Shown here: in pieces, positions 36,201-48,300 of the stretch | Numbering within the stretch: position 1 is the first letter of the stretch | How the letters are laid out: every line of letters begins with the position of its first letter | Source of the DNA: Xestospongia bergquistia | Taxonomy: Eukaryota; Porifera; Demospongiae; Haplosclerida; Petrosiidae | Assembly (NCBI GenBank): GCA_963965975.1 | Contig: OZ014424.1 | Coordinates: 2,232,001 to 2,296,000 of the forward strand | Length of the DNA stretch: 64,000 bases | Direction: 5' to 3' | The notes under the pieces: generated by a model | Seen by the model: only the letters and a program-made list of their open reading frames with translations | The model's database searches: none | Told to the model about the DNA's origin: nothing | Translations under genes and position numbers: made by a program

Positions 36201-36509
36201 ATTGCCACTACTAATGAAAGTCCATTAGATGTAGCTATTAGTGTTAGTGAGACATTTGAAATAAATGCCATTAGTGAGCTTTTAATCAAATATGGAGGTC
36301 AGACAACATTACAATCACAAGGAAGAAACAAATCACAACCAAAGACATCATTTCTAATATTGGATGAACTAGTAACCACACCTAAATCATTACAAGCAAC
36401 ACATGAAGCAACAGTTATAAAATCCTTTAAAGATAAAGGTGATGTTATCAAGAGAAAGCCAAAGCAAGAAATATTAAGTTTCTCATCCTTTATTGATTTA
36501 TTCACTTAA
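33228..36509 (+). pseudogene. DD-ANK paralogue E, near-intact with one apparent 2-bp loss
   Basis: Exon 1 is 33228-33552 (MSNPPLSIRPKYDQ..., Death-like), the 47-bp intron is 33553-33599, and exon 2 is 33600-36509. The only break seen is near 33770, where AGAGATTG stands for AGATGGATTG of G and F, shifting the frame between LVDFIR and the MNWVGELSD region. Downstream all 907 codons are open: central domain, about 16 regular ankyrin repeats, distal region and the tail KRKPKQEILSFSSF. It could be an assembly error, a polymorphism, or a true young pseudogene. Five repeats are internally duplicated (495-bp offset). Proximal upstream sequence matches G. Poly(A) signal at 36781. Confidence 0.75.
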
Positions 36510-36780
36510 ACCATATTACTCATACATTTAGAGATATCAGTGTAAAACAAGACAGCAAGAAAGAAGTCAAAGAAGTATAATTGTTATATGTGCTGTCAAT
36601 ATTAACTAATTATATATTAGTTATTACCTATTGTCAATGTCTTGTATCTTTTTTCTAAATTAAAGGTAATGATTTACCATATTTTTTAACTTAGAGCTAA
36701 ATCATCTATTTCAACCTTAGTCAACCAGAAGGCAGACAGACCAGAGAGGTTATTATTGATGGATGACATTTAAATATATG

Positions 36781-36786
36781 AATAAA
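36781..36786 (+). terminator. AATAAA poly(A) signal after E
   Basis: 272 bp after the stop, in the same position and context (ATATATG-AATAAA) as the signal 273 bp after G's stop. After D the corresponding site is altered to AATGAA. Confidence 0.55.
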
Positions 36787-37936
36787 AAATAGCACCAAGA
36801 AGTATTACATGATATGAACACATAGTAATTTAGCACAGTGCCTAAAATATTGCGGTATCACTGCTTATGTGGGCAATGATAACCATGGTTTGGGTTGTGA
36901 AAACATTACATTTGGGCAGTTTTAACTACATATTTTAATAACATATGGGTTTTAGAAGAATTGATAAATGGCTATACACCATCAATAATTATTGACAATA
37001 TCATATGTTTTTGTAGAAACAACACAAACACACAAAATACACAAACATACCATAGACAAGTGTTATATTTTAGGTTCTGATTTAGCTCAAGTATTTGTGA
37101 TGTTACAGAGAAAGCTTGTACATCTCCACAAACATCATTTGACATTTATATTTATTTTGCATCTATTAGGGGAAAAAATCATGTTTTTGTAACTTGTATC
37201 TTAGTCTAGTTTATTTGAATTTTTTTTTGTCATACTACTAATGATGTCATAACTATGTACAGTTTAGGTGATGTTTATTTGAGGAAGTACAATATGTTTT
37301 TATTTTTGCTAAATATTAACAACTACTGTTTGCACATTTATTAATTGTATCAATGTACACTAGTTTATAAAAAATGACATGTGACATGATACCATAAAAT
37401 TTCAAAGTGCTAATAAAGCATCTACACTTTTATAAAGTGACATTACATCACTATATCCAGATATAATCATGACATCAGAAGATGTGACATCACTTTGAAC
37501 TTAACTTTTATGATATCTAGTCACTAATATTGTATGGCTGGCACATGCAATATTCTGCAATATATACAACCCATGAACCTGCTTTGTCGTCACAAGACAT
37601 GTACACAGTATCTGTAATAAGGTCATCATAATTGGGTTATATATGAGCTATTTTGGTACTTTCTGTAAACTAGAAAAATAACAACCACCAATTCACAAAG
37701 TGTGTAAAATGTAAATATATTTGTCATCTTTCTATACAATAAGGACAAGAGCTATAACATTGCTTTTATAAGTTACATTTAATGCATCATTCATAGATAC
37801 AGATTAGTTTTTAAAGTTGGACTGCAAGGGTACCAGAGTGATAACAGTATATTTAAAACTATAGTACTACACAAACAGAATTTTGGTTATAAATTGACAA
37901 GATAACTAACTAGTGATATTACTTTAGTGCATAAAA

Positions 37937-38612
37937 TAAATATTCTAATGCATAATTTATAGAACACCTTTAGAAAAAATAAGATCACAGGACACTTCAA
38001 CTTTGATGTCACATTAACCTGTCTAAGAAGACAAAGCAATAGAACTTGGGGACACCAAACTCATTCTCCTTTATTGATTTAGAGGTATTCACTAAAACCC
38101 TATCTGCACATTTAGAGATACCAGTATAAAAGACAACAAAAACTATAATTTTGTTTATAATGTCATGTCTTATATCTTTTACTAAATTAAATGTAACAAT
38201 TTATCAATGACACCATATTCTTTTAAATTAGAGCTAAACCAGCTAAATTACAATCTTGGCAGGACTGTTACTTAAGCATACATATTACTTTAAAACATCC
38301 AACAAAGTGCTAAGAAATAATTGATTCTTTCCGATTAATTAGAGCTTCTAAATTAGGTATTATATGATAGCTTCAACTTTGACAGGATTTTAAATGAAAT
38401 GTTTAAACTATCTAACAATAACCAGCAAATGTATGTCATCATTTAGTCATACACTCAATTTCTCAAATAGTACAAATCATTATATCAACATTTATTTAGC
38501 CTATCTTTTTGTGATGTTTAAAAGTCAAATCCTAGCATTGCATCAAACATTGCACATCTACTCAAATTTCCTTTATTCTCTACTCACATCTACTTCAAAA
38601 ATTTTATGTTTT
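37937..38612 (+). repeat. Insertion of a diverged family 3' end and flank
   Basis: Absent from the copy after D. Around 38060-38130 it matches the family's last codons and 3' UTR (TCCTTTATTGATTTAGAGG..., CACATTTAGAGATACCAGT). From about 38350 it matches 51960-52130 downstream of G (TAGTCATACACTCAATTTCTC). It is a piece of another, otherwise lost, paralogue unit. Confidence 0.65.
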
Positions 38613-41530
38613 TAATATCATGATCATGTGTAGTTGAAGTTATATATACAGCAAATCTAACATTTTGCTAAACATTCTCTTAAGTTGCAGTATTGAGGCT
38701 GTTCATACCAAAGACAAAACATGCTAAAGAACTATACTATGACTGGTCTCAGAACAAACTCTTTATTGACCTTGCTATGTGTGGAATAACATTTTATATA
38801 GTATGGTCGTCTCTGTGTGTGTGTGTTTTTGTTACTCTGCCAAAACACATTCAATTATTATATCCTGTTGTTGCAATAGCAAATCTTTGCAATCATGTGC
38901 TAATCTTTTCAACAATGGTCTTTGCTTTGTAAAAAACATCACTGATTGAAACATCAATGTCATAATTTCTTCTAAATGTCTATATAGTAGTTTTAATATA
39001 TCAGAACTAATACTATGGATGGTCTACAGCTAATAACAATCAATTGCTTCAACGTTTTAATAAGTTTTTCATAAAATAAATATTGTCAGTATACATGCAT
39101 ATCAGTTGGAAACTTTGTCTGTTAACTATGGCTACCATAATTAATTACAAATCACCTGAAATTATAATAAAGGTTTATGTGAGTCTCACAGTCCTTGCAA
39201 AAAACTAGCTCTCACTATAACCTCTCATCTTAGTATAAGGTATATATCAAAATATGTCTCATATTTTTCTTTGTTCCTTATGTTTATTACTTCAGTATTC
39301 AAAGCTAGGAGATCTGTAAAAAGAGCCAACTGATTATTTAGAAAGTAATTATAGGAACAAATAGACATGAGCTTTGCCTAAAATGATAGCTAAACATACA
39401 ATAATGACGTCTTTGTACCATTACAGAATTAATAGGGCAAGCTCACCATCCTTACCACATTGATGACATATATACAAAATTAATAATGCCATTTTAGTAG
39501 CACTGCATAATGTTATTAACTGTGCTATATAATACTTCACATAATTATCATATCATTGATAAATTAAATATTCTAATGCATAATTTAGAGATAGTGTCTT
39601 TAGAAAAAATAGTACACATGTGCATATATATAAAAAATATTTGATATTTTATACTCAATTCAAAGAAATACAGGGTTTTTTACTGTGTTTTTCAAAAAGT
39701 GTCACACTCAGTGACACTTTACAGTATACAACAATGCAGATATTTATCACATAATTAAAATTTAAAAGATATACTAAAACAACTACTTCTAGTACTAATT
39801 ATCACATCATTATTATTACAAGACTAGTAAAAGTATTGCATTGTACACATGTGATATAATGAAATAGACAACAGATTTAAATTTAAAGATACAGAAAATT
39901 GGTAGGAATTGCCTATGTGAGCCTTAATTAGAGTCATTAATGAATGGAGATATTATGTGCATAATAAATTATGTTTTCGACCTTTTAATAATAAGAGACC
40001 AATGACTTTATTAATAATTCATACTTAATTTTGGCATAAAATAAACATTACTTATTAGTCATGAGAATGATGACATTTAGCAAGTTTGAAGACATAAAAC
40101 TAGATACATAAGACACAAGTGACTTGTTATGTAGGTTCTTGTTCATCTATTATAACAATCACATGATACCTTCAGTCAGGAACCAATAGCCTACAAAGGA
40201 AGAAGGAGTGTGCAACTGCCATTAAAAGCTAGCACAATAACGTTTGAACCAAAAGATTGACTTATTGATGTATTTAAACACTAGCATTATTTAGCTTGTC
40301 AGTGTTTTTTACCTTATTTCAAATTTTTCTTAGAATAATAATTCACTTGTGAATAAATCAAATAATATCATAGAATAGGGAACTTTTGTCACTATGCAAA
40401 AGTTTGATTGTTGAAGAATATGTGGTTTTAGAGTTATAGTCAAGTTGCTTTGCATAGGACACATAAACTATAACACACAAACAGAACTTTGTTACAAATG
40501 TTTTGGCCAAACATGAAATTTTAATGCACAAATGTTTGTAAATAGTAGCCTACACTCTAACAAACTTATATCCCACAATAATAAGTATGTATGTAGTCTC
40601 AAGTAGACCTTTTCCTTGACATGGTTAAAAGAAAAATAGTCTGTACAAATCTAGTAGAATTACTGAGCTTTTAATAACAAAATCCATGCATGTAGTTACA
40701 GTCTGCTATTCTAATAATTACTATATATCATCAATAAATTTTCACTCCACACTAACAATCAGGCATTCACTAGTAAAATTTTCCAAAGTAAGAAGTTGTA
40801 TCTAGTAGAAAAGTCAAATTAAGGTTTATCAACATGAAAGTAGCTTGACAATGTATGTTGTTGATGAGGAATCAAAAACACTAAAACTTCAAACAAAAGT
40901 TTCATTATGCCCAGTCACTTTCAGATCTTGTTATAAAAAATTAGTTTCTTATTAACATAACTAAAACAAACTTGACTAAATTTGCTATAAAAGTATTACT
41001 TATTCATTAATGTAACAACATCCATATTGATGTGACAAGCCAATTTTGATTGACCTGTAGGAAATTTCAAAAAAACAGAAATTACACATATCTTTCCAGA
41101 CCATTTCTCTTTATACAAACACACTAGCACAGATATTAACTAGTTCAAACTTTGTAATATAGCTAGCTATCATAATGACATCATGATATTAATGCTCACC
41201 TCTCTAGCTTCTATAGGCAGTCTTTATGACATCCATATTCACTAGATCGAGTCATGAACAGTCAACTGACAAAGTATAACAGAATATTTGTTACAATAAT
41301 ACTTGACACTGAATGGGAAAACTGCTTATCTATAACATGTATGTCTTAACTCAACCTTCATATTGAATTGTTTACTTCAAATCTTAAAAGAAGTTAACTC
41401 AAGCAGCATTCCTGATAATGTGATCAAAGACAACTGAAAAACATCCAAGAGCCAAACATAGCAGAGAAAGAGAGAGAGAGAGACAGATTGAAAGAGAGAG
41501 AGAAGGAAGGAGAAACAGTGAGAGTTGTTG

Positions 41531-41930
41531 TTAATATTGAACTAGTACTACTGAAACAACCAACCTCAGAACATGAGACCAATAGACCTTCCCTATTAAG
41601 ATTTCCAAACTCATCTTCAGACTAGCAAACATCTCGTTAAGTAATCGAGACAACAGCTGAGATCGATACCGAACACTATAAAGTACTCTCACTAGGTAAG
41701 AAAAGTTAGAAAACACCATCAATTAGTTAATCTCTTATCTCAAAGTTCAGCCAGGTATTACGGTGTTTGAAATATTTTCGTTGCGTAGCAACGATCGAGT
41801 GGGCATTAAATAGAACTACATAGCACGGATGTAAGATTGTAAAAACAATTATAACTGTAATTACACCTATAACAAAGTAATAATACATATTTGTAGGTAA
41901 GCCATAAGTATATGCCATAGGATAATTCAT
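41531..41930 (-). other. Possible small membrane-peptide exons, conserved between duplicates
   Basis: Two adjacent minus-strand open frames. The first (41930-41727) contains one hydrophobic helix (YYYFVIGVITVIIVFTIL), the second (41722-41531) a helical stretch (RYRSQLLSRLLNEMFASL). Both readings persist in the duplicate at about 29990-30432, and the second partly at 53935-54085. Young duplicates would look alike anyway, and an indel changes the frame between copies, so coding status is doubtful. Confidence 0.2.
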
Positions 41931-42240
41931 TGTAGCAATTTATAATAGCAGATGTCAATTTTAATCTTGGTCATTGAGAGGGAAGTCTACCATTTATATT
42001 TAAGGTTGATGTACGTATTAATTAGTAATAGAGGCCAAAATAAGAATTGATTCTGAATTTTTATAGTAAATTGTAGCTTAAGTAATAATATTAACTTTGA
42101 TGAAATGGAGCTTGATAAAGTAAGAGTTTACACACACTTTAATTATATATTCATTAATTAGTCATACATATAATAACTATACCTGGGTAGTGGTAGTACA
42201 TGTCCTAAATAAGTGCATTATAACAAAGATTAATTAAAGA

Positions 42241-42789
42241 AAAATCACTGGTTAGTTAAGGCTACTAAATCAAAGGTTAAATATCTCTTAAATAAAAGAT
42301 TAAAGACACCACATAATACACTATGTAAGTTATAGGACCAATAATATAATTTATATATAATTAACCCTAAAACACAACTATTCTAGAAGTCCTATGTGAT
42401 TTAGAAATAATTGGGGGTGTGGATCAGTTTAATACAAACTAATTAGAGTTGCATGGATTTCCTGCATGCTACACAAATAGCAACTACCTAATACATAATG
42501 TATAGTATATCATACCTCATAATATACTAATATATATAATATATGAACAATATCCTTTGTGTATTCTAAGTAATCTAGACTACAATACTTTAACCTGAAT
42601 TAAAATACAATAACAAATAAATTCATCAATCACATCATCATTTCTAGCTTTAGTTTCCTTGGCAACACAACCGTCCTTTCATTTAATACTGATCATGAAT
42701 ACAACCATTATTACTTTTCTTAAACTATACCCACAATTAATAAATATGAACTTACTTCTTTCTTTTAATCTGTTGTGATCTACATCATC
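42241..42789. other. Intergenic with scraps of family flank
   Basis: About 42250-42440 (AATATCTCTTAAATAAAAG, GACCAATAATATAATT) resembles flank sequence at 12700 and 50930. The rest is AT-rich without recognisable features. Confidence 0.4.
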
Positions 42790-43509
42790 TCACTTTCCCT
42801 CATGTTTCCCACTACCATATCCTTCTCTGTTCATGTGTTTTAAGACACATTCCTTCTTTTCTCTTTTATAGAACAATTTTCAGCTAATAAAAAACAACAC
42901 TTGACATACTAGGTGGACTAAAAAATGTAACTAGATATTGCTAAATAACCCTTGATAATTTGGACATCCACAGTAAAATTGATGGACTAATCCAATCTTC
43001 TATCATTATATTAATTGTACAAGCATCACAATGATGTAAAAAGTGTCCACTTGTTATTAGCTATTGTATGTTAACTCATCATTGGCAACAAGTCAAAGTT
43101 GTGATAAGTGTACACTCCCTAGATCATATTATAACACTACATGTATATGTCTTTTATATGTATTATGTTCAGTACATTATTATATTACATATATAATAAT
43201 GTATACCTCTTCATTAGATGTAAACATAGCATACCGTTATCTATAAGTGAGTACATTTTTGTCATTGTATGAACTAAGTTCACTCATAAGTTATGATAAC
43301 AGTTGTGACAGGAAATCTACTGAGAAATAGTATAGTAGACTGGACACTCAATTAAACAATCAGTTGTAACAGTGAATAGCTAGTATAGTGGTTTCCATAA
43401 AAAGATAAGAAATGCTTCAGTAGTTCCCATAGTAACAAAGGAAATAAAAGATTTGACAGTTCGTAGCTCTATCAGTTTTCTACTAAAAAAATACTTATAG
43501 TAGTTAACA
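42790..43509 (+). repeat. Upstream block, type 1 (copy before F)
   Basis: Aligned with 18060-18759 over about 700 bp and with 3471-3827 in its 3' part. It ends at the F start codon. Confidence 0.65.
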
Positions 43510-44535
43510 ATGTCAGCAGATCCTTCTTTGTCTGACAGACCAAAGTATGATCAGTTAATAGAATTACTAGACACTCTAGTCAATTGGCAAAAGTTTGGTG
43601 CTTTCTTACCTGGAATTAAGAGTGAGCATATTCAAGTATTAAACATGACAATAGAGGAAATGACCAACAAAAAACTGCTCTTTTCTCAAAATGGCTCAGT
43701 GTTTGTCCAGAGGCTTTTTGGCTGGATGTCATGTCAGCACTACAAAAGTCACAAGAATTAGCCCTTGAGTCATTAGTATATCAAAAACTCAATATAACCT
43801 CCTCAACAACTAATGGACAATTACCCACTCCTGAAGGTAGAGTATTTAATTAATTGTAGTAATGATATTATCTTTTCATTTAGACCCTACCATTTCTCAA
43901 AAAAAAGTTACATTAGAAAGTCAAGAAAAGGAAGAGGAACTACAAACATCATTAGAGAAGTTGCACAGAAATTTTAGTAAAATAATGGTAGTTGTTCGAT
44001 CAGCCCTAGATCATAAACTACAACAACAACAACTAGTACTAGTAGACTTTATTAGATGGATTGAACATCAAATGAACTGGGTGGGAGAACTGAGTGATGT
44101 CACTGATTTAAATGACCTTTTCAAGAAACTACACCCATATTTTGACTTCATACAATGTAAATTAATTGTGGACACAAGTGAAGAGTTTCTTAATAATGAA
44201 TGCTATGGGGAAGACAAAAAAAACCTTGTTAGTGAACTTAAAGAATACATGGTTAAGGCTAAGAGTCTTCGTTGTTCATCTACAGTAAAAGAACTTAAAG
44301 TTCAATTGAAAAGCATTTATTCTCCATATTTAACTAATTTGTCAAACATGCCCCAAATTCAAATTGAGTTACACAATACTTGGAATGAAGCTACTATTGA
44401 ACAACTTTATCTCTTAATAGGACATTTACTACCTTATAAGTCCAAGCAATCAATTTTAAAGTACATTGAGATCGAGACAGGTTCAGTTCGTATTAAATAC
44501 ATTGTCCATAAATCAAAAGCTGATTGTCTCAATAT
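43510..44535 (+). pseudogene. DD-ANK paralogue F, truncated by deletion
   Basis: Exon 1 starts at ATG 43510 (MSADPSLSDRPKYDQ) but loses frame at the HIQV region. The intron and exon 2 follow, open from 43862 to 44551 through the central domain (LFKKLHPYFDFIQCKLI, SILKYIEIETGS) to KADCL. There, at about 44530, the sequence joins directly to the family 3' flank (AATATAAGGATCTGTCAG), matching 49594 after G. All ankyrin repeats and the tail, about 3 kb, are gone. Confidence 0.88.
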
Positions 44536-45060
44536 AAGGATCTGTCAGTAATATCACATAACCAGCACAATGTGTCCAAAAATCAGTACATTCTTTAGAA
44601 GAATCAATAAATAGCTATACACCATCAATTGATATTGTCATATGTTTTTGTAAAAATAACACAAACACAACAAACACACAAAATACACAAACATACCATA
44701 ATTATATTTTATGTTCTAATTTAAGATTATGTATTTGTGATGTTACAGTATATCTCCACAAACATCATTCGACATTTATATCTATTTTTCATCTATTTGA
44801 AAAAAATCATGTTTTAACTTGGATCTTAGTCTAGTTTATTTGAATCTTTTTTGTCATATTGCTAATGATGTCATGATTATGTGCAGTTTGGGTGATGTTT
44901 ATTTGATGAAGTACAACATGTTTTTTTGCTAAATATTTGAAAGTACTATTTGCACATTTATTAATTGTATAATTTGTATCAATGAGCACTAATATAATAA
45001 AAAATAGAGAACTGTGCTACAACTGCTCTATAAACTATTAATTTTAAAATAATATTCAAG
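44536..45060 (+). repeat. Downstream flank after F
   Basis: Matches 49594-50120 after G closely, including TTTGATGAAGTACAACATG. It then passes into the type 2 upstream block of G, so F and G units abut. Confidence 0.7.
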
Positions 45061-45382
45061 TACTTGATCTTTTATTAACTATTAGCAATTATTCTCAAAG
45101 CTCTTTCATCTTCAATTGTACTGAGAAGTGTAACGTTCTTTTCGCATGTACTAAATCTCTGCACAGCAAAAAATCGACTGTTTGAAGCCATGCTTAAACG
45201 TATGTAGTATAATTCTTCAGTATAAGCCCAGCCCATTGTTCGATTAAAATTTGCAATTACAGAGTAAAGTGTGCCCAGTTACTAATTATTAAGGGGTGGG
45301 GCTATACTGCACAAAAGGAAGTTTATAGTGCTGACTCATTAGTGGCCCTTACTACTATAATAGTTTGCTACAGTTGTTAATA
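45061..45382 (+). promoter_or_regulatory. Upstream block, type 2, of copy G
   Basis: Shares with E and I: AGCTCTTTCATYTTCAATTG, TTCTTTTCGCATGYACTAAA, GAAGCCATGCTTAAACG, AAGGGGTGGGGCTATACT and ACAAAAGGAAGTTTAYAGTG. TGACTCA lies at 45332-45338, 45 bp before the ATG. This is the likely core promoter of the only intact gene copy. Confidence 0.6.
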
Positions 45383-48300
45383 ATGTCTGATCCTGCTTTG
45401 TCTGTTAGACCAAAGTATGACCAGTTAATAGAATTACTAGATACTCTAGTAAATTGGCAAAAGTTTGGCACTTTCTTACCTGGTAATATTAAGAGTGAAC
45501 ATATTCAAGTAATAGAACGTGACAATAGAGGAAATGACCAACAAAAAGCTGCTCTTTTCTCAAAATGGCTCAGTGTTTGTCCGGAGGCTTCTTGGCAGGA
45601 TGTCATGTCAGCACTACAAAAGTCACAAGAATTAGCCCTTGAGTCATTAGTATATCAAAAACTCAATATATCCTCCTCAATAACTAATGGACAATTACCC
45701 ATTCCTCAAGGTAAAGTATTTAATTAATTGTAGTAATGATATTATCTTTTCATGTAGCTCCTACCATTTCTCAAGAAAAACTTACATTAGAAAATCTAGA
45801 AAAAGAAGAGGAACTACAAACATCATTAAAAAACCTACACAGACATTTTAGTAAATTAATGGTAGTTGTTCGATCATCCCTAGATCATAAACTACAACAT
45901 CAACAACTAGTACTAGTAGACTTTATTAGATGGATTGAACATCAAATGAATTGGGTGGGAGAACTGAGTGACGTTACTGATTTAAATTACCTTTTCAAGA
46001 AACTACATCCATATTTTGACTTCATACAATGTGAATTAATTGTAGATACAAGTGAAGAGTTTCTTAATAATGAATGCTATGGGGAAGACAAGAAAAACCT
46101 TGTCAGTGAACTTAAAGAATACATGGTTAAAGCTAAGAGTCTTCGTTGTTCATCTATAGTAAAAGAACTTAAAGTTCAATTGAAAAAAATTTATTCTCCA
46201 TATTTAACAAATTTGTCAAACATGCCACAAATTCAAATTGAGTTACACAATCCATGGAATGAAGCTACAATTGAACAACTTTATCTCTTAATAGGACATT
46301 TACTACCTTACAAGTCCAAGCAATCAATTTTAAAGTACATTGAGATTGAGACTGGCTCAGTTCGTATTAAATACATTGTCCATGATTCAAAAGCTGATTG
46401 TCTCATAGCTTATGCTCAAGACAAGCTACAGTTCATGCGTCTCATTGGTATCTTTGGTCTAACAATTAATGGTCAAACTATCCTCAAAGAGGATGAGAAT
46501 ATGAACTTCACATTTGAGTCAGCTCTTCTTAAAGCTGCAAAAGCTGGTCATAATGAAGCTGTACAATTTCTCCTTAAATTAGTAGCTGATGTAGACTATT
46601 TCAATAACAAAGGCAGTACAGCTCTTATACTAGCTAGTGAAGGTGGACATGAACAAGTTGTACAAACACTAGTATCAGCTGGAGCTAATGTTAACATTCA
46701 AGATAACATAGGCTGGACAGCACTAATGATAGCTAGTCATAATGGTCATACCCACATTGCTGAAATACTACTCAAAGAGAATGCAAACGTTAATATTCAG
46801 GAAGTAGATGGATATACAGCGCTAATGCTAGCTAGTCATAATGGTTATACTGAGGTTGCTGAAGTACTACTCAAAGAGAATGCAGACATTAATATTCAGG
46901 CAAAGAATGGATATACAACCCTAATGCTAGCTAGTCAAAATGGACATTCCCGAATTGTTGAAATACTACTCAAAGAGAATGCAGACATTAATATTCAGGA
47001 AGTAAATGGATATACAGCACTAATGCTAGCTAGTCAAAATGGTCATACCATGATTGCTGAAATACTACTCAAAGACAATGCAGAGGTTAGTATTCAGGAA
47101 GTAGATGGATGTACAGCACTAATGCTAGCTAGTCAAAATGGTCATACCGAGATTGCTGAAGTACTACTCAAAGAGAATGCAGACATTAATATTCAGTCAA
47201 AGAATGGATATACTGCACTAATGCTAGCTAGTCAAAATGGACATACCCGAATTGCTGAAATACTACTCAAAGAGAATGCAGACATTAATATTCAGGAAGT
47301 AGATGGATATACAGCACTAATGCTAGCTAGTGAAAATGGTCATACCCGAATTGCTGAAGTACTACTCAAAGAGAATGCAGATATTAATATGCAGGCAAAG
47401 AATGGATATACAGCACTAATGCTAGCTAGTCAAAATGGTCATACCAAGATTGCTAAAGTACTACTCAAAGAGAATGCAGAAGTTAACGTTAAAACAAAAA
47501 TTGGATCAACTGCCCTAATGCTAGCTAGTCAAAATGGTCATACCAAGATTGCTAAAGTACTACTCAAAGAGAATGCAGAAGTTAACGTTAAAACAAAAAT
47601 TGGATCAACTGCCCTAATGCTAGCTAGTCAATATGGTCATACTGACATTGTTGAACTACTACTAAAAGCAAATGCAGATATTAACATTCAGAATACAAAT
47701 GGAGTGACAGCACTAATGCTAGCTAGTCAAAATGTTCATACAATGATTGCGGAAATACTACTCAAAGACAATGCAGAGGTTAATATTCAAGAAGTAGATG
47801 GATATACAGCACTAATGGTAGCCAGTCAAAATGGTCATACCAAGATTGCTGAAATACTACTCAAAGAGAATGCAGACATTAATATTCAGGCAAAGAATGG
47901 ATGGACTGCCCTAATGCTAGCTGGTGAAAATGGTCATACCCGGATTGCTGAAATACTACTCAAAGAGAATGCAGAAGTTAATGTTCAAACAACAATTGGA
48001 TCAACTGCCCTAATGCTAGCTAGTCATAATGGTCATACTGACATTGCTGAACTACTACTGAAAGCAGATGCAGATGTTAACATTCAAAATAAATATGGAG
48101 TGACTGCCTTAATGCTAGCTAGTGAAAATGGTCATACCCAAATTGCTGAAATACTACTCAAAGAGAATGCCGACGTTAATATTCAGGCAAGGAATGGATG
48201 GACGGCTCTAATGATAGCTAGTCAAAATGGCCATACCCAAGTGGTTGACCTTCTAGTCGAAGAGCTTGTAGACATTGATGTTCAGGAAAAAAGTGGAAGA

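Larger units (their letters stand above)
36510..42240 (+). repeat. Downstream flank unit after E (segmental duplicate of 25832-30690)
   Basis: High, co-linear similarity to the unit after D, showing that the two arose by a recent duplication including the gene's 3' end. It includes the X-box-like palindrome (41779-41793) and a GA-rich run (41463-41515). The open frame at 38693-38932 is the duplicate of the one at 27421 and is not a gene. Confidence 0.8.

Noticed and set aside
46700-48300. Direct repeats of regular 99-bp period that could suggest a CRISPR-like or satellite array
   Set aside because: They are in-frame ankyrin codons (33 residues each) inside a long open exon, with changes mostly at variable ankyrin positions.
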